A stretch of DNA of 64,000 bases from an uncultured Caulobacterales bacterium. Lineage in GTDB: Bacteria; Pseudomonadota; Alphaproteobacteria; Caulobacterales; Maricaulaceae. Below the pieces are notes generated by a model, which was given only the letters and a program-made list of their open reading frames with translations, did not search any database and was not told where the DNA came from. The position numbers and the translations under genes were made by a program. Of the stretch, positions 8,034 to 13,838 are shown piece after piece (positions within the stretch are counted from its first letter, which is position 1; each line of letters opens with the position of its first letter). Location: positions 18,268-82,267 of the forward strand of contig CANNER010000005.1 in assembly GCA_947503715.1 (NCBI GenBank). Direction: 5' to 3'.

Positions 8034-9083
8034 TTACTTCAGGACTTCAACTTTCCAACATTTTCGTCCCAATTGGGTCATCTTAACTTCAACATCGAGG
8101 AACTGTTTTATGATGTCGATGTTTGTTCGTGTGTGCTGAGAGATGTCTGTTGTCGTGAAAACACCGCCCCCAAACAACGCCATTGGCAAGAGAAGTTGGT
8201 CCGCTAAATGCTCTCCGACGGCTGTACTTATCTTTCCAGAGCCATCCTTTGCAGGAAGGTATTTCTGAGCTTGATGCACGACTTTTTTGGCAACGGCTTC
8301 AGCGCGTACGCCATGTTCGCCCAAACCAATAAAGACCTCAGTGACGTTCTCGTGCTCGAGAAAAAGTGTCACCGCATTGCCAGGACCAGGGCCTTCGGCA
8401 TGGATGATTTCGCCTTGTTCCTCCCTCAAGTTAAACGCCTTCAGAAGCGTTGTGAGTTCGCGGTTCGCAATGTCTCTTTTCAAGTTTGCGACAACAGCCA
8501 CAACCTTCTCACCTGTCCGTTCGCCTCTGTCTTCCAAGGCTAACGCATGGGTTTCTGTGGTCGGCTTAACTGCTATGCGAATAGCTCCGCCGCCCGCAGG
8601 ATAGAAGCCATAAGCCTCTAATTCAGCGGATGCACGGCCACCCATTTTCTGAAATTGAGGAAGAAAAGCCTGATCAAGAAAGTCAAATGTTGGAGCCCAT
8701 TGGTTATGGGTTCCGCCAGAAATTTTGACGCTCGAGGCCGTGTCTGCATGTGCCAAGATTGGGAGAAGTGTCTGCGCGACAAGGTTTGTTGCACCGGCAG
8801 ATCCAATAGCGAAGTCGTATTCTCCGCCTTTGATTTTTCCAGGATGAAAGGCGATTTCGGACGAGCCTAATTCTGCGCCTTCCATTGTCGCATCGCAAAT
8901 TTCTGCTGCAGCTTTGAACGCCGTCAAATGCTGCCGAAACAAGCCAGGTTTCTTCCGCCGTCCACGGACATTCTCAATCCGAACGGGTTTACCTGTGATG
9001 GCGGATAGGGAGAGGGACGTACGCAGAACTTGTCCACCGCCTTCACCTTCGCTGCCGTCAACTATGATTTCACTTTTAGTCAT
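8034..9083 (-). CDS. rtcA: RNA 3'-terminal phosphate cyclase RtcA
   Basis: Converts RNA 3'-phosphates to 2',3'-cyclic phosphates through a covalent enzyme-AMP intermediate. The 349-residue protein has VDGSEGEGGGQVLRTSLSLS at its N terminus, a family signature, and GEHLADQLLLPMALFGGG near the C terminus, which includes the adenylylated His. I chose ATG 9083 (MTKSEII) rather than the in-frame start at 9098: it overlaps the stop of the preceding reading frame as TAATG, a coupling pattern, and fits the family length. It is the last gene of the rsr-Y RNA-tRNA-rtcB unit. RtcA can prepare ends that RtcB then joins. Confidence 0.96.
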   Translation of the reverse strand: MTKSEIIVDGSEGEGGGQVLRTSLSLSAITGKPVRIENVRGRRKKPGLFRQHLTAFKAAAEICDATMEGAELGSSEIAFHPGKIKGGEYDFAIGSAGATNLVAQTLLPILAHADTASSVKISGGTHNQWAPTFDFLDQAFLPQFQKMGGRASAELEAYGFYPAGGGAIRIAVKPTTETHALALEDRGERTGEKVVAVVANLKRDIANRELTTLLKAFNLREEQGEIIHAEGPGPGNAVTLFLEHENVTEVFIGLGEHGVRAEAVAKKVVHQAQKYLPAKDGSGKISTAVGEHLADQLLLPMALFGGGVFTTTDISQHTRTNIDIIKQFLDVEVKMTQLGRKCWKVEVLK

Positions 9084-9550
9084 TATGCCTGTGTCCATCT
9101 TGTAGTGTCAGCGCTAGGGACGAAAACCTTTTCATAATAGCACTCGCTAAATTCGTAACCAATATCCACGCCACAAATGCACTTACGGTTGGGTTTGTCA
9201 TGGCCTGGGACTACGCCGCAACAGCCATAACCTTTCTCCTAATTCTGGTTTCTCAAAATATGATCTTTGATATCATCTAGGTTAAGCCAATATTGGTGAG
9301 GCAGTTCGTCAGTTTGTAAATGAAGAAAATGTTGAACACTGACACTCGCTTTAAAGGCAACTCCCTTTGGGATAAATGCGCCTTCTGTTGAGGAATTCGG
9401 AATAATATCGCCCTTTGCAAATGTTCCCTTAAAGGGAACCAGGCGTCCGTTTACTTTACCAAATTCAACTGAGGCGTCAGCTTCATCATAGTGGCGTAAA
9501 GTGCCCGTGACTGGTTTCCCGCAACCTTTACAAATTAGTATTACATTCAT
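9083..9550 (-). CDS. Cys-rich protein of the rtc operon, split by an in-frame amber codon
   Basis: I do not recognise the family. ATG 9550 has GGAG just upstream. The first 103 residues begin MNVILICKGCGKPVTG (a CxxC knuckle) and end DHILRNQN at TAG (9239-9241). The same frame stays open afterwards for 51 more codons with GYGCCGVVPGHD and KCICGVDIGYEFSECYYEKV, then stops at TAA overlapping the rtcA ATG. The downstream part has no usable start codon, and its Cys pairs look like the second half of a zinc site. So this is one 155-codon gene interrupted by a single TAG: a nonsense mutation, or readthrough. It may be an RNA-binding zinc-ribbon accessory to RtcB/RtcA (inference). Confidence 0.6.
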
Positions 9551-9589
9551 AGGAACTCCAATGTGGGCGCTAAAAGCGCCCACTTGTAA

Positions 9590-10822
9590 TCATCCTTTTA
9601 CACACACGACTTGGCGAAGTGTATGCACGATCTCGACGAGATCTTTTTGGGCTTCCATCACGTCGTCGATTGATTTGTAAGCCGATGGTGTTTCATCCAA
9701 AACGCCAATATCTTTACGACACTCGACATCTTTGACGGCCTCCAAATGCTCTTCCATCGACACGCTTTTTTTGGCTTCGGTTCGAGACATCACCCGTCCA
9801 GCCCCATGGGAGCAAGAGCAGAATGAGTCCTCATTACCGAGGCCGCGCACAATGTAAGACCGCGTCCCCATAGAGCCCGGAATAATACCCATATCACCTT
9901 TGCGAGCACGGACTGAGCCCTTACGCGTGACGAGGATATTCTCCCCGAAATGGTTCTCGCGGCTGACATAGTTATGGTGACAATTCACGGCCTCTACTTC
10001 CGCGTCAAACGGTACTGACAAGACAGCCCGCGCGGCGGCAATAACGTTCTTCATCATAACAGTCCGGTTGGCGAAAGCGAAGTCCTGAGCCCATTCCACG
10101 GCCTCCACATAATCATCGAAATGATCTGTGCCTTCCGGGAAATAGGCCAAATCCTTGTCAGGGATATTGATGAACCATTGCTCCATGTCTTTCTTGGCAA
10201 GTTCGATAAAGTAACGCCCGATCCGATTGCCAACACCCCGAGATCCGGTGTGAAGCATGAACCAAACACGGTCCTCTTGATCCAAGCAGACTTCAATGAA
10301 GTGATTACCTGTTCCAAGCGTTCCGAGGTGTCGTAAGTTATTGCTCTGGGCAATGACCTTATGTTTCTCGGTGATGGTATCGAAACGACCCTTCAAGCCA
10401 GACCATGCGACTTCGGATGTTGCAGGCACATCATGCCAAGAGCCTTTATCACGACGACGACCAGACGTGCGGCCATGGGGCACAGCACGTTCAATCGCAG
10501 AGCGTAAATGCCCGAGGCTGTCTGGCAAATCGGTAGCCGTCAAAGTTGTTCGACATGCCATCATTCCGCAACCAATATCCACGCCAACAGCGGCTGGGAT
10601 AATAGCATTCTTTGTCGGGATCACAGAGCCTACCGTCGCGCCAATACCTACGTGAACGTCTGGCATGACGGCGACATGTTTGAAGATAAAGGGCATCTGC
10701 GCAGCGCGTAGCAATTGCTCACGCGCCCGATCATCAATGGGAACGCCGCGCGTCCACATTTTTACGGGCACGCCGCCTTCGCCTGCCATTACGTCGAAAC
10801 CATGTTGTGTTTCGTGTTCCAT
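9590..10822 (-). CDS. rtcB: RNA-splicing ligase RtcB
   Basis: GTP- and Mn-dependent ligase joining 2',3'-cyclic phosphate or 3'-phosphate RNA to 5'-OH ends. The 410-residue protein shows VAVMPDVHVGIGATVGSVIP, the metal-binding VGVDIGCGMMA (Asp and Cys), GTGNHFIEV, a HHNY motif and CSHGAGRVMSR, which holds the His that becomes guanylylated. The longer frame starting at 10879 runs into tRNA-Tyr; ATG 10822 has GAGGAGGAAG right before it and is the real start. It lies 30 bases downstream of tRNA-Tyr, probably on the same transcript, so tRNA 3' processing would free the rtcB message. Confidence 0.97.
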   Translation of the reverse strand: MEHETQHGFDVMAGEGGVPVKMWTRGVPIDDRAREQLLRAAQMPFIFKHVAVMPDVHVGIGATVGSVIPTKNAIIPAAVGVDIGCGMMACRTTLTATDLPDSLGHLRSAIERAVPHGRTSGRRRDKGSWHDVPATSEVAWSGLKGRFDTITEKHKVIAQSNNLRHLGTLGTGNHFIEVCLDQEDRVWFMLHTGSRGVGNRIGRYFIELAKKDMEQWFINIPDKDLAYFPEGTDHFDDYVEAVEWAQDFAFANRTVMMKNVIAAARAVLSVPFDAEVEAVNCHHNYVSRENHFGENILVTRKGSVRARKGDMGIIPGSMGTRSYIVRGLGNEDSFCSCSHGAGRVMSRTEAKKSVSMEEHLEAVKDVECRKDIGVLDETPSAYKSIDDVMEAQKDLVEIVHTLRQVVCVKG

Positions 10823-10852
10823 GTCTTCCTCCTCGCGCCTTTCAAACGCTAT

Positions 10853-10938
10853 TGGTGTGTGAGGTTGGATTCGAACCAACGTACCCTTTCGGGGGCAGTT
10901 TTACAGACTGCCTGCTTTGGCCGCTTGCATACTCACAC
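10853..10938 (-). tRNA. tRNA-Tyr (anticodon GTA)
   Basis: Acceptor GTGTGAG/CTCACAC, anticodon stem GCAGT/ACTGC around CTGTAAA, a long variable arm as expected for class II tRNA-Tyr, T arm GTTGG/CCAAC, discriminator A, encoded CCA. It is nearest to rtcB in a five-tRNA cluster. Confidence 0.93.
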
Positions 10939-10961
10939 ATGTTTGACCTTTCGGTCTTTAT

Positions 10962-11039
10962 TGGTCGGGGCAGCAGGATTTGAACCTGCGGCATCTCGGC
11001 TCCAAACCGAGAACTCTGACCGGACTGAGCTACACCCCG
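10962..11039 (-). tRNA. tRNA-Pro (anticodon TGG)
   Basis: Acceptor CGGGGTG/TGCCCCG with G-T pairs, anticodon stem CTCGG/CCGAG around TTTGGAG, T arm GCAGG/CCTGC, CCA encoded. It begins with C1, as bacterial tRNA-Pro does. Confidence 0.92.
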
Positions 11040-11047
11040 TTTTATTC

Positions 11048-11124
11048 TGGCTCACGTGACAGGACTCGAACCTGTAACTACCGCATTAACAGTGCAGCTC
11101 CCCTACCAGCAGGGACCCACGTGA
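11048..11124 (-). tRNA. tRNA-Asn (anticodon GTT)
   Basis: Acceptor TCACGTG/CACGTGA, anticodon loop CTGTTAA in stem CTGCA/TGCGG, T arm ACAGG/CCTGT, discriminator G, CCA encoded. The unusual T1-A72 pair differs from the G1-C72 of most tRNA-Asn genes, so this may be a diverged island version. Confidence 0.9.
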
Positions 11125-11128
11125 AGAT

Positions 11129-11205
11129 TGGTACTAACTAGGGGACTTGAACCCGCTATCTCAGGAGCCACAATCCTGCGTTCGAGCCAGTTGAACTAAG
11201 TTAGC
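11129..11205 (-). tRNA. tRNA-His (anticodon GTG)
   Basis: Acceptor GCTAACT/AGTTAGT, anticodon stem CAGGA/TCCTG around TTGTGGC, CCA encoded. Discriminator A with no extra G-C pair is the known alphaproteobacterial departure from normal tRNA-His, so the gene fits the host group. Only 4 bases separate it from tRNA-Asn. Confidence 0.9.
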
Positions 11206-11214
11206 AATTTAATT

Positions 11215-11288
11215 TGGTTGATCCCCCAGGATTCGAACCTAGATTTACGCATCCAAAATGCGTCGTCCTACCATTAGACTAGGGATCA
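11215..11288 (-). tRNA. tRNA-Gln (anticodon TTG)
   Basis: Acceptor TGATCCC/GGGATCA, D loop CTAATGGTAGG, anticodon stem ACGCA/TGCGT around TTTTGGA, T arm with GGTTCGAATCC, CCA encoded. First tRNA after the Y RNA block in transcription order. Confidence 0.92.
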
Positions 11289-11294
11289 AAATGT

Positions 11295-11427
11295 ATGGGC
11301 GACAAGTAAGATGTGAAACATTCGTGCTCTACCAGACTGAGCTACGGGATGGCTTTCGCCACTCCGGTAGGATTCGAACCCACGACCCCGATCGTTGAAA
11401 GATGTAGTTCCACAGGCATTCGCCCAT
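11295..11427 (-). ncRNA. Y RNA-like 1: Ro stem plus circularly permuted tRNA module
   Basis: The ends form an 8-bp stem ATGGGCGA/TCGCCCAT, followed by the array's common motifs AATGCC and CTACAT (5' side) and ACTTGTCGCC (3' side). Inside, tRNA parts appear in permuted order: T arm GTGGGTTCGAATCCTAC comes first, an acceptor-like stem closed by a GAAA tetraloop (CGGAGTGGC-GAAA-GCCATCCCG) follows, then D arm GCTCAGTCTGGTAGAGC. This matches the known tRNA mimicry of bacterial YrlA-type Y RNAs, partners of Ro proteins. There is no anticodon and no CCA. Confidence 0.8.
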
Positions 11428-11457
11428 TCAATTTTTAAAGGCTCAATCCAACAGGTC

Positions 11458-11591
11458 GGCGACAAGTGGGATGTGAAACACTCACCATGCTCTACTCGCT
11501 GAGCTACTGAGGGGTCCGAGCAAACGGTGCCTCTCAGACGGGATTCGAACCCGCGACCTTGGTATCCAATGTAGTTTCACAGGCATTCGCC
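11458..11591 (-). ncRNA. Y RNA-like 2: Ro stem plus permuted tRNA module
   Basis: Outer stem GGCGA/TCGCC with the shared AATGCCTGTGAAACTACAT and ACTTGTCGCC motifs. The permuted tRNA core again has T arm GCGGGTTCGAATCCCGT before D arm GCTCAGCGAGTAGAGC. The acceptor-like stem CTGAGAGG/CCCCTCAG is closed by a longer loop than in copy 1. Same architecture, different tRNA parts. Confidence 0.78.
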
Positions 11592-11606
11592 AGTGTTGTG
11601 ACTGAA

Positions 11607-11737
11607 TGACGACAAGTTTATTAGAGACGTTTCTTCCGCCACATCATTTCTGATGGAAGGACTTGAACCTTCACTTCCTCTTTCAAGGAACCGCTTTCGC
11701 GGCGCGTCTACCAATGTAGTCTCTAAGGCATTCGTCA
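11607..11737 (-). ncRNA. Y RNA-like 3: Ro stem plus class II (Leu-like) tRNA module permuted at the D loop
   Basis: Outer stem TGACGA/TCGTCA plus shared CTACAT and ACTTGTCG motifs. The core starts inside a D loop (TTGGTAGACGC) and runs through an anticodon arm shortened to GCCGC-GAAA-GCGGT. It continues with a class II variable arm (TCCT/AGGA), a T arm GAAGGTTCAAGTCCTTC and an acceptor mimic ATCA-GAAA-TGAT, and ends with GTGGCGGAA, the 5' part of a tRNA-Leu. The permutation point therefore differs from copies 1 and 2. Confidence 0.75.
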
Positions 11738-11752
11738 AAATTCATGCCAAGC

Positions 11753-11857
11753 CATGACAACAAGTTTTGTGAAGATCCGCAGGATTTGAACCTGCTTTTA
11801 CAACGGGCCGAAGTGGCGTTGCTTTCAACCAATGTAATCTTCACGGCATTTGCCATG
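11753..11857 (-). ncRNA. Y RNA-like 4: Ro stem attached to a tRNA module in normal order
   Basis: Outer stem CATGGCAA/TTGTCATG (one G-T), shared AATGCC and ACTTGTTG motifs. Inside, GTGAAGAT pairs with ATCTTCAC like a tRNA acceptor, and the order is conventional: D region TACATTGGTTGAAAGC, a stem CAACG/CGTTG, then T arm GCAGGTTCAAATCCTGC. No CCA. This copy joins the Ro stem to the acceptor rather than to a permuted site. Confidence 0.72.
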
Positions 11858-11875
11858 TGAATGAAGAAAGAAAGT

Positions 11876-11943
11876 GGTCGCGACAAGAAATGCAGAGACG
11901 GTTTTACATTTAACAGATGTAGTCTCCTGCAGCATTCGCGGCC
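11876..11943 (-). ncRNA. Y RNA-like 5: minimal Ro stem with an anticodon-like hairpin
   Basis: Outer stem from GGCCGCGA and TCGCGACC, shared GCGAATGC, GACTACAT and CTTGTCGCG motifs, inner stem GGAGAC/GTCTC. It lacks T and D arms. Its terminal hairpin is TACAT-CTGTTAA-ATGTA; the loop is identical to the anticodon loop of the tRNA-Asn in the same array. First RNA of the array in transcription order, 26 bases after rsr. Confidence 0.7.
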
Positions 11944-11969
11944 TTATATCTTCCTCCAATACTTGAGCG

Positions 11970-13559
11970 TTAATTTATACTCCTTAATTCAATTGTCTCA
12001 ATCTCTCCCACCCAGTGGTTGGGACCGAGGTTTCCTTTGGCAAACCGGCCAATGACATCAAAGACGCGGTCGGAAAATCCGCCGATGTTCAAGATGTCTG
12101 GTCGGTTGACCGCTTGTGTTGTTCTATTCGGCGTAAGGTCGATACAGACCATCCGCGCGTTCGGGTTGCGGGTTTTCATCCGTTCCCATTCACGCATTAG
12201 GGCTGTCGAACGACCGCCTTGAATATCCGCCCAGCTTTCATTGTCTGAAACTAGGATCAACAAATCGACTTTGGCGCGTTGACGGTTGAGATGAACCAAA
12301 GGCGCACTGCAGTTTGTTCCGCCACCGCCAATTGATGCGAGCTTTTCAGCATTCGTCAAAACATCGGCACGTCGATCCAATTTCAAATCAGACACGCAGA
12401 CTTCAAATGGCAATACTTGGGTCGTTTCGCTGTTCCGAAGGACAACTGACGACATCAAGCCCGCAACATCGATGCACCGTACCGCAGATGTAGACCCTGC
12501 GCGATGACCCGTAACGGAGGACCATTTCATCGATCCCGATACATCCGGACAGACAACGACATTGCCCGCAAAGCTAGGCACGTTTTCAAGTGCAATCTCC
12601 AAGGCTTCTTTCAAAGCCTCTTTAATTTCAGTCGGCAAATCTGACTTCTGGCTTGCCATATAGGCCGCCATAATCTGATATGGGAACACTTTGGCGCGGC
12701 GAATTGCATCGACATCAGTCAAGCGTTTCGCAATCGCCTTCACAGCGCCTCGGCGTTTAAATACGCCGTGACGTGCAAATGTGTTCAGGTTCATTCGAAC
12801 CATATGCCAACCGCCTCGCTGAGCGATTTGCGTCCAATGATCGGTCGTCAAATTTAACGACGTCAACATCTGAAACGGTACATCGGGTGCGATCTTGCCG
12901 CCACGTTCCTTAAAAACTTCAAAGTCTTTGATAGGCTGAGGCAGTTTTGAAAAATCGTACTCGCGACCAATGAAGTATCCAAACAGAGCATCACGTTGCT
13001 TCGTCAAAGGCTTTGGATGAACCATCTTGATGACATCGGCGAGCGACGGATCATTACCGACACAAGCGTGGATGAGATCGCGATCGCTCGCATTAATAAG
13101 CCAGTTTTGAACAAGGCGTTTTGGTGCCGAACCGAGAGATTTACGGCCCACTATACCAGAGCGCATGATTTGAACGAAGGTGCGAAGCATCTTGCCGTTA
13201 TCAATGACTTTGTGAAAAACAGGCGCAACGAGATCAGGGCGCATTTCGCCTTTACCGTTAGGCACTGTCAAACAGGCCAACAAGAGCGCTGGCATGTCTT
13301 TCATAAAACCGCTCTGGCGAGCATAGATTGCCGTCTTGGCGACAAATTCAGGCTCAACTTTATTCGCAAGGCCTAAGACCTCATCAAGTTGATCCTTTGC
13401 AGTCGCATAGAATGTTCCGTTCAAGCAGCCTGTTACAGCTAATTGAGCCAAAGCTTCGCGTGGGTCCAACATGAAGGCGTTGCCACCTGCAGCGTTTAGA
13501 CCGTTCACCGCTGGCAGTAACTTACCGCGCATCGATGCAAACATTGTTTTATTCGCCAT
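11970..13559 (-). CDS. rsr: Ro60-related TROVE/vWA protein Rsr
   Basis: RNA-binding ring protein of 529 residues that holds Y RNAs and helps with damaged or misfolded RNA. The TROVE region fills the N half (LDPREALAQLAVTGCLNGTF, then HEAT-like helices). A von Willebrand A domain follows with the metal site DVSGSM and a later GGGGTNCSAPL. I chose ATG 13559 with GGAGAAAG before it; the longer frame from 13634 would translate through a perfect 13-bp hairpin and adds residues not typical of the family. The Y RNA-like genes lie directly downstream, as expected for a Ro-Y RNA pair, and rtcB/rtcA follow. Confidence 0.93.
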   Translation of the reverse strand: MANKTMFASMRGKLLPAVNGLNAAGGNAFMLDPREALAQLAVTGCLNGTFYATAKDQLDEVLGLANKVEPEFVAKTAIYARQSGFMKDMPALLLACLTVPNGKGEMRPDLVAPVFHKVIDNGKMLRTFVQIMRSGIVGRKSLGSAPKRLVQNWLINASDRDLIHACVGNDPSLADVIKMVHPKPLTKQRDALFGYFIGREYDFSKLPQPIKDFEVFKERGGKIAPDVPFQMLTSLNLTTDHWTQIAQRGGWHMVRMNLNTFARHGVFKRRGAVKAIAKRLTDVDAIRRAKVFPYQIMAAYMASQKSDLPTEIKEALKEALEIALENVPSFAGNVVVCPDVSGSMKWSSVTGHRAGSTSAVRCIDVAGLMSSVVLRNSETTQVLPFEVCVSDLKLDRRADVLTNAEKLASIGGGGTNCSAPLVHLNRQRAKVDLLILVSDNESWADIQGGRSTALMREWERMKTRNPNARMVCIDLTPNRTTQAVNRPDILNIGGFSDRVFDVIGRFAKGNLGPNHWVGEIETIELRSIN

Positions 13560-13577
13560 TTTCTTTCTCCAGTCATT

Positions 13578-13609
13578 GGGCGGCTCTGCTAGTGTCAGCA
13601 GAGCCGCCC
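13578..13609 (-). promoter_or_regulatory. 13-bp hairpin in the rsr leader
   Basis: GGGCGGCTCTGCT (13578-13590) and AGCAGAGCCGCCC (13597-13609) pair perfectly with a 6-base loop. It ends 18 bases before the rsr start, just upstream of the GGAG ribosome site. No T-run follows on either strand. It may stabilise the mRNA end, block translation or bind a protein. Confidence 0.55.
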
Positions 13610-13744
13610 GGATTTCGCTGTTGACTGCAAACATCTATTTGTTCGCTTATTCCCGTCATTCAACGAGGATGAAAATGCGCAGGGAGATAGATGTTAGAAA
13701 ATGAAAATTTGATGGAAAGCTATAAGTTACTGTAATCAATCATT

Positions 13745-13770
13745 TCTTTTTCAAATTTCTTACCTTGAGA
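13745..13770 (-). promoter_or_regulatory. Candidate sigma-54 promoter for the rsr-rtcBA unit
   Basis: Reading the minus strand, AAGGTAAGAAATTTGAA has GG, ten bases, then GA, one base from the GG-N10-GC rule of sigma-54 promoters. It is the only near match between rsr and rtcR. Start of transcription would be near 13740. An AT-rich, bendable block (13801-13830) lies upstream, a usual place for IHF. Weak by itself; the divergent rtcR makes it plausible. Confidence 0.3.
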
Positions 13771-13838
13771 AAGAAATTTTCATATCAAAGTTTCGTTATT
13801 TTATATATTTTTATATAATATTATAATATCAGATATGC

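Noticed and set aside
9239..9583. Separate 114-residue gene ending at 9239, with a stand-alone downstream small gene
   Set aside because: The downstream part is in the same frame, has no start codon and completes a Cys pattern, so I describe one gene interrupted by TAG; the N terminus from 9583 also lacks a ribosome site compared with 9550.
10822..10879. Longer N terminus for RtcB (start 10879)
   Set aside because: It would be translated from tRNA-Tyr; ATG 10822 has an excellent ribosome site and fits the family.
11295..11943. Block of degenerate or pseudo-tRNAs
   Set aside because: Each unit has the same outer stem and conserved motifs, and the tRNA parts are intact but rearranged, which fits Y RNAs rather than decay.
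10853..11943. CRISPR-like array, from the regular spacing and repeated motifs
   Set aside because: Units are tRNAs and tRNA-like RNAs of 68-134 bases, without identical repeats, spacers or cas genes.
13560..13634. Longer N terminus for Rsr (start 13634)
   Set aside because: It crosses a perfect 13-bp hairpin and adds 25 residues not typical of the family; ATG 13559 has GGAG before it.
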